Part shown: positions 1-11,365 of the stretch, in pieces
Position numbering within the stretch: position 1 is the stretch's first letter
How the letters are laid out: every line of letters starts with the position of its first letter
NCBI RefSeq assembly: GCF_037975245.1
Contig: NC_092564.1
Location: 8,345,984-8,405,983, forward strand
Origin: Apostichopus japonicus
Taxonomy: Eukaryota; Echinodermata; Holothuroidea; Aspidochirotida; Stichopodidae
Reading direction: 5' to 3'
Length of the DNA stretch: 60,000 nt
Program-made: the position numbers and the translations under genes
The notes under the pieces: model-generated
Seen by the model: the letters and a program-made list of their open reading frames with translations, nothing else
What the model was told of the DNA's origin: nothing
Databases searched by the model: none

Positions 1-990
1 TGATAATTTGAGCAGGTGTGTTTCTGTTCTCGCCAATCTTTTCCCCCCAAAAAACAAACACATGGAAAGTGCTACAGTAATATTAGTATAAAGTTAACAG
101 TTTTGAAAACAAAATAACCTTGAAAAGCCCTGGGAGTGTGAGGTCTCTGGATGAGGTCATGTGGATCACTCTTTTTGCCTCTCATTTCACATCCAATTCA
201 CCATTTACTTACTTAATTAATGTTTCGTACAAGATCTGTTGATTTGCTTATTGTTTAAAAGTTAATGTAGCATCATATGGAAATGGTTTCAATTGAACTG
301 ATAAATTGGTAAAGTACACTACCTCTCCAGTCCCTCCTGTTAGATACTAGGTACAGAAACAGGGGTGCGTGGGGTTTACAGCTTATATTTTGCTGAAGGT
401 ACGTCCACCAGACCCAACCCCCTCCCCTACATGGGAGTCTGCTTCACAACTCCCATGTATCTAACTTATTCTCCTCCCCTTCCAAGTTTACCACAAATAA
501 TTTCATCTTCATAATGATAGTGTGGTTCAGTTCAGACAAAGTGGTAATGTTTGAAAGGCAAGATAACTTCTTAAGTTTTCAAAAATGTCTGTTACAACAC
601 CGAAGCAACAATATAATAAACTGTGGTTTCCAGTGCATCTACTGGCAAGTAGAAATAAGCTGATATCCCTACCAGCTGGTTTAACATTTATCAGAAGTGT
701 GGCTGACAAAAGGATGGGTAATTCTTCTCAAGTTCTCATAAATCACAAACTTTCACCTTGGAAATTTAATATATAATAATGGAAAAACAAGAGCCCAATG
801 GGCACTATAGTTCCTTGCCTTAGTGGAATATTAAAAGTGTTGCATGTCATTATCCAATATCATAATATTTATGCCCACATTATACTAGCTACCAATAACT
901 GTATTCCAAGTTTGGATACAATCCCATTCAAGGTTGTGGAGTAATTGCAATTTAAAAATTTTGGCCCCTCCCAAAATTTGATTGCTATAC
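1..990. other. No gene recognised; intron or flank of the EEP gene
   Basis: This is probably intron downstream of the minus-strand exon at 991-1282, because that exon ends in a good splice donor. I searched the minus strand for the next EEP-domain block and found none. A short imperfect palindrome (gcccaatgggc, 792-802) sits in a stretch resembling dispersed repeats of marine invertebrates, but I could not confirm that. Confidence 0.4.
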
Positions 991-1282
991 CTCTTGAAGA
1001 CAGATTATGTCCACAGATTCCAAATCAAACTGTAATTCAATCATCAGCTGTTTGTGTCTGTCCTTCATGAACCTTGACCCAGCTGGACAGTATGGAAAAT
1101 CCTCAGGTGTCACGTGACAATCAGCCAAGATGTTGTAGCTGATGACTCCAAAGGCATTCTGAGATGACGATCCGCCGACAGACTGAATGGGACATTTCAC
1201 CCATTTTCTGTTGATATGATCCATCTGATCCACAGTAATGGTTGTATGTGTTGAGGAACAGTTGAACTGGGATGTACAAACA
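991..1282 (-). CDS. Internal exon of an EEP-family nuclease gene (CCR4 / PDE12 / angel-like)
   Basis: The exon encodes the start of an endonuclease/exonuclease/phosphatase (EEP) domain. The first EEP strand reads VISYNILAD and the block ends in ICLQEV; in this family the Asn and the Glu bind the catalytic divalent metal. A YCP motif and a basic RH pair between them match the CCR4/nocturnin/PDE12/angel branch, whose members remove poly(A) or 2'-5' oligoadenylate. The exon is bounded by an acceptor (ctatag) at 1283-1288 and a donor gtatag at 985-990, and ends exactly after the LQEV Glu codon. About 37 residues precede the EEP domain. The remaining domain exons would lie left of the window and the 5' exons to the right or unrecognised. 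The family is fairly sure; the subfamily is not. Confidence 0.6.
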
Positions 1283-2127
1283 CTATAGAAAGGAATGTTA
1301 AATTTAGTTGTTCATGTATGCTTTTTAAAAATCCTTTTGTAAAGCCTTTAAGTCTCAATGTGTGTTTGCCAAATTTGAACTTCGACTTTTCCAGATTTCT
1401 GCCCTAAAAGCTCAGTGAAAATAACACCGTTCTATGCAATTTTCATATTAATAATCATTATTTTTATTGAGCTATCTGTCGTTAAACATTTTGAGCTGAA
1501 TAAAATTCGCCAGATAATTTAACAGGTCTGTACATTCTACAAACTTGATTCAAAATTTGCAAGCCCCGCCCAACAGATGATGCACGATCAAATCTCTTTG
1601 TTTAGGACCGTTAGGCCTGTGTGCTAGCCTGTGTTGGGTCCATTCTCTTGAATAGTATATATATCTATCTTTTGATCGTATTCATTCATTCATTTCATTC
1701 ATTCATTTATTTTTCCATTTTCTCACAATGTTTATAAAATAATAGGACTGTGAAGACAATACCATGCAAAGAAAATAATAAGTAGTAATTCAAATAAAAG
1801 AAAAATAATGGAAATTACGGAGAGAAAATGGTGGAAGGGCTTGGAAGCCGTAGCTTGTACAAGAAGCCCACCAAGAATAAAGGTAACAAGTATAAAGTAT
1901 ATGGGCATAATAATAAAGCCCCTTACAAAGAAGACCTATACCCCCCCCACCCCTAAAAAAAAAAAAAAAAAAAAAGGCATTTTGATAATGTGGGAAATAC
2001 TTAAAGTCAGAGACAAATGTAGATCTAAAGATGTTGATACTTGGATAAAAGATGATTTTTCAACTTGAATGAAAATGAATTAAGGTACTTAATATTTCTT
2101 AATGTATGACTTAGGCTATTCCAGAAA
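1283..2127. other. Non-coding stretch with simple repeats
   Basis: No coding signal was seen. It holds an ATTC-type microsatellite around 1681-1711 and a poly-C then poly-A run around 1938-1976. Confidence 0.4.
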
Positions 2128-2913
2128 TTAACACCATAAACAGACGATGGAACGTTTAAAGACATCGGTATTTATGGGCAATGAAAATAAATTTCCAGAG
2201 GATCTGGTGTGGTAGTTATGTATATTATAATTGAAATTAAAGTAATTATTAAAATTGACTGGTAATTTATTATTAATAGACTTAAAAATAAAAACTGCAC
2301 AGTGGTATCTATGTAAATCAAAAATATCTAGTAAGTTCAGTGAGCTGAATAGTGGTGGGGTATGTGCTAAGAAACCAGACTGTGTAATAACACGGACAGC
2401 CTTCTTTTGTAATAAAAGCAATTGCTTTAGGTAGGTAGAATATGCATTACCCCAAACAATATTACAATAATTAAGATGAGGTAGTATGAGAGTATTATAC
2501 AAGTTCTTGAGAATATACATTGGAACAAAGTCTTTGATTTTATAAAGGACTCCAACAGTTTTTGAGATGGTAGTTTTAATCTTGGAGATGTGGGAAGACC
2601 ACTTTAGAGCAGGATCAATAAATAAACCTAGGAATTTTATGACCTCAACACGCTTTAACTGTGAGTTGCCAATACAAATATCTATGTTCTTGATTTTTTT
2701 GTGGTTTGGGTGAAAAATTGATGTAGCTTGCAAAATTGTGTCTTTTCCTTCCATTGCAAAGAATAAACAGGTGTTTTCAGATGTTTCCTCCGTGAAATTG
2801 GGTAAAACAAGTGGATGATACAAGTACATATAGGTTACATTTGTGTGTAATGAACATGCTGATATGGGCGGTCGCAATGATTTTACAGTTAATCGTTCGC
2901 GCCAGAAGGGCAA
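2128..2913 (-). mobile_element. Non-LTR retrotransposon relic: C-terminal part of a reverse transcriptase
   Basis: One long minus-strand frame matches the end of the reverse transcriptase of LINE elements of the jockey/CR1/L2 kind. Recognisable blocks in order are KFLGLFIDPALKWSSHI, the thumb-like stretch LYNTLILPHLNYCNIVWGN, a basic QKKAVRVI motif and a terminal HTRSSGN. The catalytic palm with its YxDD box is absent, so this is a 5'-truncated copy. The frame is still open for about 200 residues, which suggests a fairly young insertion. Residues before about position 75 of the frame look unrelated. The clade cannot be fixed by eye. Confidence 0.75.
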
Positions 2914-3653
2914 CAGAAATCAATTTCTTTATTTTGATTGCCACAGTTTTCCCAGTTTTTTAAACCCACCTGGTCAAGTGCATTTAGAATAAGAAATATT
3001 GAATCTGCTTCGGAAGTTGGTTTTCCAAAATTCATCAACAAACACACATTGAGACTTTAAAGAAGACAAACTTGAAAATGAAATCTTGTTGAAAAAGAAT
3101 CCACAAAATGTTTTTAACACACACAATGACAAAAGAAAATCACCATTTCACGTTGACAAATATGTGACTTAACTGTACTTTCTGAATGCACAAGCAAATT
3201 CAAAATGTAGTCCAGTTTTGGCCGGGAAAAGCTGGCGCCGGAAATACAGCCCGGTAATTCATGTCCGGGAAATGTTATCCATAGGGAAATACTAATATTA
3301 AAGAACTGAAATATGTTTCATTTTTTCAACTAATGTATTCATGCAACAGTGTTATAACAGCAACTTAAGGCCAAAGGACACAACAAACAAGAAAGCAATG
3401 GTAATTAAACTTGTAGGTCCTATGTATATAATCCTGTTAAAACAATACTGAGCATTTACATATTTCCATTAAAATGTGACAACTTTTCCTCCAACAATTT
3501 TTGTATGAAAATAATTTGAAGTCAATGCTGTCGATTATGCAACGTGGATGAAAATCTAAATGTTTACAGTCTGGAAAGATATGTTGCAGTACTCAAAAAA
3601 TTTCTAGTGCCAAGTTCATCACCACTCAATGTTGCAATGCTCCTCTCAAAAGC
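2914..3653. other. Non-coding stretch, probably decayed repeats
   Basis: No gene seen. It lies between a LINE relic and a hAT relic and is probably old mobile DNA. Confidence 0.35.
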
Positions 3654-3779
3654 CTACAGGTAGCACATTACCAGTTTTTCAGCTTCTTGCAGACCAAGTC
3701 TATTCCATATAGTTTGTATTGTACCGAAGACTCGCTCAATACTGTAGGTGCACAGCTGGCTGGTAGGATGAATAATTAG
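3654..3779 (-). mobile_element. hAT-family transposase C-terminal relic
   Basis: The minus strand encodes about 41 residues ending in TAG. They carry the hallmark of the hAT dimerisation region: IHPTSQLCTYSIERVFG, then a Trp (TIQTIWNRL) and a hydrophobic tail EAEKLVMC. In hAT transposases this appears as S-x-ERxFS followed by W and RNRL. An upstream in-frame stop shows the copy is broken. It is short, so the call rests on motif order only. Confidence 0.5.
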
Positions 3780-4570
3780 ATATACCTACTGTTTAATCAG
3801 TAGGTTATACTGTTCATTGAGTCTTACTATAGGCTCTAAAACTCATTACTTGAAGCGTACAGTATATATGCAGGTCAACTACCAGTATATATATATGCAG
3901 GGCTACTACCAGTAAAACTGTTATTTTTTTCGTTCACCATTCAATCCCATCTTGGAATCGCAGTCTTTCATCAGTCACACCACCCAGAACACACACACCT
4001 AAAAAGGTTACATCACTTGCACTTCAGTATATGGTGAGAACAAGACTACTCTCAAGAAATGTCCCTATAAAAGTATACGGCCACAGATTGACATTTTGCA
4101 GCTAGCTGAAAGTCCTGTTGGGCTACATTTCAACCTTCCTGAGACTTTGTGAGAGGTTAACTGTCGGAAAATAGCCCTAAAGTAACCTACTGTATTGATT
4201 TCTTTTGGCATTTTCTGAGTCCTCATCATTCCTTTTGATGCTTGCATGTTGAAGAGGATGAAATAAACTTCTGATGGTCTAAAAATCTGGACTGAAGGTG
4301 ATTTTAGGATACTTTAGAAAATCTTGGGTGGAACAAGAAGATTTTGCAGCAACAGCTGGCAGGTAGCAGCTGGCAGATGAGTAGGGAGCACTATGCAAGC
4401 ATTTCATGAGCTCTTCTAGCTTAAAATCTAAAGGGTCATGGTGGCCAAGGTGATAACCCAAGCCATCGGTGCAGCTTTCATATGGTGGGTAGGCCATGAC
4501 AGTTGAAAACTTCTATGGGACTTGGGAGCATATGTAGGCCTACAGTGATTTGTAAATTCCAATAGGTGGG
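3780..4570. other. No recognised gene; possible mobile-element remains
   Basis: Minus-strand open stretches at 4065-4247 and 4279-4497 match no family I recognise. They sit between the hAT relic and a satellite block and may be remains of the same element. Confidence 0.3.
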
Positions 4571-4800
4571 GCTTATTCGCAGGGCAGCCCTGCGAATAGC
4601 CAGACACATACACCTTATTCACAGGGCAGCCCTGCGAATAGCTGGACACAAGTATCTTATTCACAGGGCAGCCCTGGGAATAGCCAGACACATACACCTT
4701 ATTCGCAGGGCAGCCCTGTGAATAGCCAGACACAAGCATCTTATTTGCAGGGCTGCCCTGCGAATAGCCAGACACATACACCTTATTCACAGGGCAGCCT
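4571..4800. repeat. 42-bp tandem repeat carrying a 25-bp hairpin in each unit
   Basis: About 5.5 copies of a 42-bp unit. Each holds a near-perfect inverted repeat: tattcgcagggc, one central base, then gccctgcgaata. The palindrome is joined by a spacer that varies mainly at a few bases (cagacacatacacc or ggacacaagtatc). The apparent protein on the minus strand (repeated YSQGCPANK) is only this repeat translated. Confidence 0.85.
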
Positions 4801-4830
4801 TAGACTGGGTTAACGGGCTCAGTAATTTTT

Positions 4831-4874
4831 GGGGCTATTCGAGTTTGCTTTTGGGGCTATTCGAGTTTGCTTTT
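4831..4874. repeat. 22-bp direct duplication
   Basis: Two adjacent identical copies of a unit starting ggggctattcgagtttgc. Confidence 0.85.
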
Positions 4875-5307
4875 GGGCACCAGCTATCTTTTTGAGAGTC
4901 TTAATTGGGAGCCTCTATATTTTGAGGAATTTATTGGCCTTTGGGATTCCTATCTTAATGCTGTTAGGATTGGTTTTGGGAGCCTAGGGCCTTAAGATTG
5001 AACCAGTCTAGCATTAGTACCGCCAACATAAAAATGTCATCCCTCGATCATTTTCACCTTTGTTTTTGCAGAGTGACTGCTCATTTGCATGTAAAGGTGT
5101 GACCATATTGGCTTTCAGGCAATATCGGCATTTGGGGAATCCCAAGATAAGCTCCCTTAAAATAAGCTTTTAAACTTGAACTGCTGGGGCTCCAAAAATT
5201 AGCTTATGAAGTGGCTAAGACTATTTGGCCCCAAAGATTGGCTTTTTCAAGGCCCCTAAACTGACTGGTATCAATAGCAAAACCTAATAATAAACCTATT
5301 TTCAAAA

Positions 5308-5372
5308 TCATCACAGCCCTGCGAATAAGGTGTCTGTGTACGTTATTCGCCGGGCTGCCCTGCGAATAATCA
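5308..5372. repeat. Second copy of the hairpin repeat, inverted
   Basis: The same cagccctgcgaataa / ttattcgccgggctgccctgcgaataa palindrome recurs here with a diverged spacer, about 0.5 kb from the main array. The same family has therefore inserted or duplicated twice. Confidence 0.7.
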
Positions 5373-6640
5373 CTTCGATTCCAATAACCATGGGTTTTAC
5401 TCAAGATCATCAAACGTAATCAATGACAAAACACACTTACCAACCTTCACAATTTATGTGTCACCACCAAATTTGCTGGTTGTTAAAAATTTGTGCAGTG
5501 TAAGTTATAAATACGTTACTACGCCTAGGCTATGTACAAACTTTGTCAATCTTTCTGCACTGATCGCGTACATGAGTGACCAGCTTGGGCTCACAGGTAA
5601 GTGAGCGCAATAACCGCTGACTACTGTGTAACTATGTACAGAAGACCCAGAGGTTGTAAGGTTACGATGTTTATCGTGATATCGTGTGCAACTACGGTAC
5701 TATAACTAAGTAACACAAAGCATGCATGTTGAAAGTCCAAGTGTTTCAAACAGAGATAAGTATAAACTACGGCTCAGTATTTACTGCGGGTAGATTGCGG
5801 ATTACATGCTACTGTAGCGTGATCGAAGTTCAAGAAAATTAGAATCATATCGCAGCTTTGAAACAAGAAGGGTGTTCGTATTTTATCACCACATCTTATT
5901 TTGACTGGAGCTCTAGCCTATCCGAGGTATGAATACAGACATCTGAACAACATGCTGAAACAGTAATATTAGGCATAGCGTAAAGTAATGCCTAGAGAGC
6001 CTAGCCTATCAACACAGTTCTTACTGGCAGATCCTTACCCTAGGCCTATGTTACTCAGATGTATGAATGCCATTGCTGTGCAGGCGCTGGCAAGCGATCA
6101 CGTTAGGACATCTTAAACAATCTCAGTAATTGACATAGGCTACTGTTTGTGTAAATACAAGTTTTTATTTGATGTGTTTTTTGGGTGGGTGGGCAGACCT
6201 GATGGCCCAAGGCTTAAGTAAAACTAGTTAAAGTGACCAAGGCCAGTCCCAAAGCAACTGGGCCCACTAGCCTCCACAGCATCCAAATCAAATTTGATAC
6301 AGTATGCTACTGAACAATACACTTTTACTTTCAATATAGTGTGCGTCTTCTGCAGATGTTGTATTCAGAAGTGACACCAAGACACTTTATTATACTTGGA
6401 AATTGTAAGATAAGGGTTTAGGTCCTGTTGATTGCTGGCAAGTTTTGCTGCTAGTGGATGAGAGAGCAGTGACTGCTGTTAGCCTCAGTATCCATTTCAC
6501 TGTCTGTGCATCCCTGGTTGTATGCTATGGTAGGTCACCAGCTTAGGCTATTCTACTCAGCAGATGAAAATTATTGTAAGCAGACACAAAGGAATGTTCA
6601 GAAACCTGGTGAGGAGTTTCTGGAGGTGTTTGTTGAAAGA
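5373..6640. other. No gene recognised
   Basis: No coding signal was found. A consensus-like splice donor (cacag|gtaagtgag) occurs at 5595 on the plus strand and could end a non-coding first exon of the GATAD1 gene, but nothing else supports this. Confidence 0.3.
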
Positions 6641-7060
6641 GACCAAGGTATCTACATCGACTCATCTCTGCAACTTTCTAAACGTTGTTTTGAAGTTGAT
6701 ACAAAAGGTAATAGGGTTTAAGGTATGATCAAGAGGAACTTCAGTTTTCTGAAAGAGGAAAGAGTTGTCAGACTTTATAAGCAGTTAGTTAGGCCTCATC
6801 TGGAGTATGCTGTGCAGGCTTGGCACTTATATTTTGCTAAGGATATGGAATTACTCAAGAAGGTCCAGATCAGGGCTACTAGAATGATTAGTTCCTTAAA
6901 GTGTGTTCCTTATTAGAGGTATTTATAGCTGCTGAATCTCACCACACTGTAGCTTAGGAGGTTACGTGGTGACTTGATTCAGGTTTTCAAGATTGTGTAT
7001 GGTTTTAACAATTTATCCTTCACTGACTTTTTTCTACTAAACTAAACAAATCGAACATGT
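6641..7060 (+). mobile_element. CR1-like LINE reverse transcriptase relic, with stops
   Basis: The plus strand reads through a degraded reverse transcriptase C-terminus: DQGIYIDSSLQLSK, then MIKRNFSF, YKQLVRPHLEYAVQAW, KVQIRATRMI, and after stops a RRLRGDLIQVFKIVYGF block. The order is typical of CR1-type LINEs. In-frame stops at 6719-6721 and from 6914 on show it is dead. It differs in sequence from the relic at 2128-2913, so two elements are represented. Confidence 0.75.
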
Positions 7061-7938
7061 GAATTCAGTAACAAACATAAGTAGTTAAAAAAAATGTATT
7101 TAACATATGCATGCAAACTTTCTCAGAAATTTCCCCTCATCTATACAAGAGCCATATATCCCTGAGATAATGTTCATTGAATGGCATCAGGCAAAAAACC
7201 AAAAGAAGTAGAAAGAACAACAATTTATATTGTAGAATTTAACAAGTCAAGCAAACTTCACCTACCTGGTTCCTTCCATCTTCTTGAAGCAGGGTTCTAT
7301 AGAAGCAAATAGAAGCATGATTTTTGAAAACATTTGTTGATACACATTAAATCTGTTACTCTTAGTAAAAGAAGACAACTGTTATATATTTATTTTATTT
7401 TGATGCTAGAAAAGTAAGGATAAACTGATGTGCCATAACTTTTCATAGTGATGGCAAAAGGTTAGTGGATTTATCTACTGTGCTTGAATAGCTGCAAAAG
7501 CTGCTACCAGTTTGCAAAGAAGCACTCACAGTTAAAGGAAATTTTTCAAAGGAAGGGCAGACAGATCCTTTCCCAGAGTGTGCAGTGGAATCTTACTCTT
7601 TCTGGTTAAAATACTGGTTTAAAACTGAAAACACTCTTTCTGACAAATGACTGGTTTTAAGTCAAATTGCAGGAAAGAATTTGGTACTACCATTGCACAG
7701 AAACTTTTTAAATTCATGGAGATTTTTGATTGTACCTAAAATTTGGAAATCTAGGGTTATGTGTGTGAAACTCATAGATTTTATTGCAGTTTTGCCATTT
7801 TGCTGGTACTGTATCAGAAGTCATGTGCAAGCGTCCACAAGTGACATCAGATCCTTGTCTTTGTAGTTACTGTATATGTATGTGTTAGTGTAGTTTTCAT
7901 ATTGACAAACTGATTTAACTCTTTAACTCTTTGTGCAG
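7061..7938. other. Upstream region of GATAD1
   Basis: No coding exon was seen. It ends in a pyrimidine-containing tract and ttgtgcag at 7931-7938, which could be a 3' splice site placing the GATAD1 start codon in the second exon of its transcript. Confidence 0.35.
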
Positions 7939-7944
7939 ATTAGT

Positions 7945-8220
7945 ATGCCGTATGTACCTTTGAGGTACACCCCTTTGTGCCATCAATGTAAGACAACTGT
8001 TTCTGCAGTATGGAGGCGGATTCAGTCCAGGGTGGCTTGTAACGAATGTTACATTAAACACAAACTCAAGGAACTAGCAGCTGCACAAGGAAATGGCAAA
8101 GGAAAAGACTCCAGAGTATCAGGACGTAACAGTAAGAAGAGGAAAGGAAAATACAATGCTGGGTCAGCTAAAGGTCAAGCCACCAAAGGGCGGAATAGAC
8201 GGGTCATTTTCAAAAGAAAT
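7945..8220 (+). CDS. GATAD1: GATAD1 coding exon 1: zinc finger and basic region
   Basis: Ninety-two codons holding both CxxC pairs of the finger and the basic linker ending RRVIFKRN. The donor is gtaagt at 8221. The transcript exon may begin at 7939 after the acceptor-like ttgtgcag. Confidence 0.9.
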
Positions 8221-11200
8221 GTAAGTATTTTTGGCATCTTATTATTAAACTGTGAAAACGAGTGGAATTTTTGTTGGTGGTAGTGACGTTTTCCTTTTGA
8301 TGCTCTTTCAAAATTTGTTTATTTCCCAGCGAGGTTTCTGTGCAGTATGAATTGCTAAATACTCATGGTTTTAGAAATGCAATAGGTTAAGTGCAGTCAT
8401 AGATTGGCTTAGAATGCAGTATAAACATTTTCTCTAATTGCTGTGGCAGGCTTCTTAAACTAGTTCAAGTCATGTGTGCTTCTTTCCTAATCCCATTTTG
8501 TGCTCCTTTTACATTTACCACTGTTAACAGTTAAACATAGAACCCAGCAAGTAGGAATGCATAGTACGTGGAGGAAAACATGAATATAAATAAGAAAACA
8601 ACTGTATATAATAAACAATGAAGTTCAAGTTTTGAAGAAGTTAAGGGAAAGTAACTTGAATAAACAAAGGAAAACAGGATGAAGAGAAAGAATTTCAACC
8701 CACAGCCAATAGAGAAAGTTTTGGTGAGGTTCAAAGGTCACATGAGGTCAGAAGTTCTACAAACAATTCTATCTACAGAACCGTCCCTTGGACAATACAC
8801 AGTGCTTTGTTCTTATGATCTGAAAATTTTCTATAACTTTTGGCATTGGTCAAAGATAATTTAGTTAAAAAAATTTCCATTATTAGAAATTTATAAAAAG
8901 CAAATTTGACATGTAAAGATTGTTTGAAAAGTATAACATACTATTGAAGTGCGTTGACAACTGTGAAGGACTTTTAACTATGTGAACAGTGAATAATTGC
9001 TGTTATAAACATCTTTCACATAGACACTCTTGCATCTATCCTTCTTGTCATTATTGGCTAGTAAAGCATATATGAATAATTACATGCATTGTACTGAAGT
9101 ACACATAGAACCCTGTTGGAGGTGAACAAAGCCACTGCCATTAAGCTTTGGTAATTAATTAATTAAAACTAATATTGAAAAAGGGATGATCTTGTTTATA
9201 TTTGTTACTAGTTATTCTATACACTTGCTGCTGTTTCCTAGAGATGTCTTGACAATAGTTAGAGACTACAGTATTCCTCTCCCTGTATGCTGCTCTACAG
9301 TCTATAGCACAGGTCGTAAACTTTCAAATTGACCACTTAAAAGTGATGTCTTTGGCCACAAAGTCAGAAGATTGGGAGTTAGGTCTATCTTGGTTGGAAG
9401 ACTACCAAGTTATTTCGCATAAGTTTGTGGTAGACTTATTGGTTTTTCGTCAAAACCTCTTTACTTGATTGTTTACATTTCTTTCAGCTTTGTGTTGTTT
9501 ATTCAAATTTGGCTACTTAAAGGGATATTCTGGTGGCTGAAGTTGATTGCTTAACAAAATTGCTGGAATATTTCTGCATCTTAAATTCTTTAGGTCTAAA
9601 ATCATATGCTCATAGCAATTTGTATGTTAAACATGTATACAGGTAGAGAGAGAGAGAAGTCATATTACTCAATATAGAAGTAAAACAGAGTACTTATAAA
9701 CAAATTTATGGAAATCCTTTATTTCATCATGTATCTCTGATGCACAGTGTGTTGCAATTTAGCGTTCATGCAACTTCTGTGAATGCTTGCAAAATTTAAA
9801 AAATATGAAATGATTGGGTTTGTTTGTTTACGTGTTGTTTGGAATAAGAACCTTGAAAAAGAGTTTAGAATGACTTTGAGCTCCAATCGAGCAATACAGT
9901 GGTGAATGGGTAATTTGGTGAATAGGATTTAATGGACATTTATGGACCTTCATATTTTGATATCATGGAGTTTATAAAATATACTGTTAGTTAGACAAGA
10001 ACAGATACTATTGTGTCTCGAATGACAGTTTGATTTCCTTCAACGTTTCAGTATTTTTCATTAATTGTTATGACTTATTTTTTTCATCTAAGTAATGTTT
10101 ATGTTCTTGATGTGAAATCGTCCTCATGAAAATATCCTATTGTGTCTTTTCACACACAGCCAACAAGATCAGCTCTTTTCAATGCTACAGTTATTCCAGG
10201 GGGCAGCCTCTTCTCAGAAGTGAGTCACAAAATCCAAGTTCTTTTTACACATATGCTTGATCCAAGAACTAGGAACTAATAATATAATAATATAAATTAT
10301 ATATATGGTTTATGCCCATTAATCATCACTGTTATTAACCCAACAGTTATGAAGGCCTGAATTTAGCCAAAATAAACTCTGTTTCTTTTCTTTGAAGTTC
10401 TCCATGTTTGTGTTCTCATTTCATGTTACTTAATTTCTGTTTTATCAGGGGGTTTATTACCAAGTGGGAGATATCGTATCACTTATGGACCAAGATGGAT
10501 GTCTCTACTATGCCCAGATCAGAGGCCTTCTTCAGGATTTATTCTGTGAAAAGAGTGCCACTATAACGTGGCTTCTTCCAACACAATCTTTCAAACCTGA
10601 CAGCTTTGATCCTAGCTCTTACATATTAGGTAAGTCTCTCGCAATGACCTTTATGTTTCACTATTAAAAAGAACTAATTAATGTGTGTGTGTTTGACAGC
10701 AGAATCATAGATTTGTACTTCTTAAGAAGTTATATGTATACCATCATAGGAGATAATTTAGTGTCTAAATTGTTTCATAGCAATTTTGTATTTGAACTTA
10801 TCTCTAAATTTAAACAATTGCAAGAGTAAAACATAACAACAACAACAACAACAAGACATGAGGTCAAGAAAAACATATATTAGTAAGTATAGAGTGAAAG
10901 TTGCAAAGTATATAAGTATGCAATTTTGTTCTTTGAAATAATTTTAATAATAATAATAATAATTACTCTTATATAGTGCAGAATCCAACCTACAGGTTGC
11001 TCAATGCGCTTTACAGATGTGTGTAGCATTTAGATGTCCTTACCGCTGTAAATGAAGGAAGTTATCTTTTGGTTGACATTGAAACCAACAATTGTCACTG
11101 CAATACTGTTGTAACGATCTAAGAAGAAGGAGTTACTGTATGTATAACATTTTGTTGCTTTGATTATCCATCAGGTCCAGAGGAGGATGTGCCTCGTTCC

Positions 11201-11365
11201 CTGGAAGAGATGCATTTTGTTTGCCATGCGCCTCATGATTACTTCAAGTCAACATATTCTCCTTACACTGTAACTTCTGTTGCAGAAGATAAAGACTTTA
11301 TATGGACGAGTTTAACAAAAGCAGAGAGTCCTACCGTAAAGGAAATCTTTGGCACCAAGAGGTGA
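7945..11365 (+). CDS. GATA zinc finger domain-containing protein 1 (GATAD1), four coding exons
   Basis: Coding exons are 7945-8220, 10160-10219, 10449-10629 and 11175-11365, giving 235 residues against 269 in human. GATAD1 is a nuclear chromatin protein found with histone-demethylase complexes at H3K4me3-marked promoters. Visible domains are an atypical GATA finger near the N-terminus (CHQCKTT ... CNEC, about residues 13-38), a Lys/Arg-rich region (about 45-92), and a conserved C-terminal domain (GVYYQVGDIVSLMDQDG, YYAQIRG, CEKSATITWLLPT, FVCHAP-like MHFVCHAPHDYFKS). The start ATG was chosen because MPYVPLRYTPLCHQC aligns with the human start MPLGLKPTCSVC. The introns contain no other gene. 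It converges with the collagen gene, about 3.5 kb between stop codons. Confidence 0.92.
10160..10219 (+). CDS. GATAD1: GATAD1 coding exon 2
   Basis: Sixty nt, 20 codons (PTRSALFNATVIPGGSLFSE), phase 0 at both ends, between cacacacag and gtgagt. It corresponds to the human segment before FYKGVYYQIGD. It is too short to stand out as an open reading frame. Confidence 0.85.
10449..10629 (+). CDS. GATAD1: GATAD1 coding exon 3: core of the conserved C-terminal domain
   Basis: Sixty codons plus one base, from GVYYQVGDIV to SSYIL. It is the best conserved part relative to human (YYAQIRG, CEKSA, TWLLPT). Acceptor tttatcag, donor gtaagt. Confidence 0.93.
10938..11035 (+). repeat. Possible short interspersed repeat in GATAD1 intron 3
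   Basis: An (aat)n tract is followed by ttatatagtgcagaatccaa and caatgcgctttacagatg. Similar tatatagcgc / aaagcgctttaca words occur in dispersed repeats of many marine invertebrates. Tentative. Confidence 0.35.
11175..11365 (+). CDS. GATAD1: GATAD1 coding exon 4 with stop codon
   Basis: Begins in phase 1 and encodes GPEEDVPRSLEEMHFVCHAP through VKEIFGTKR, ending in TGA at 11363-11365. The human counterpart reads GPEEDLPRKMEYLEFVCHAP. Confidence 0.92.

Noticed and set aside
1957-1976. Poly-A run as the tail of the LINE relic
   Set aside because: The relic is on the minus strand, so its tail should be poly-T on the plus strand; the run has the wrong orientation.
4428-4790. Repetitive protein with YSQGCPANK units on the minus strand
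   Set aside because: It is the 42-bp hairpin repeat translated, with no start context or flanking exons.
5580-5605. First non-coding exon of GATAD1 ending at a gtaagt donor
   Set aside because: Only the donor-like site supports it; without RNA data the exon start and link to 7939 are guesses.
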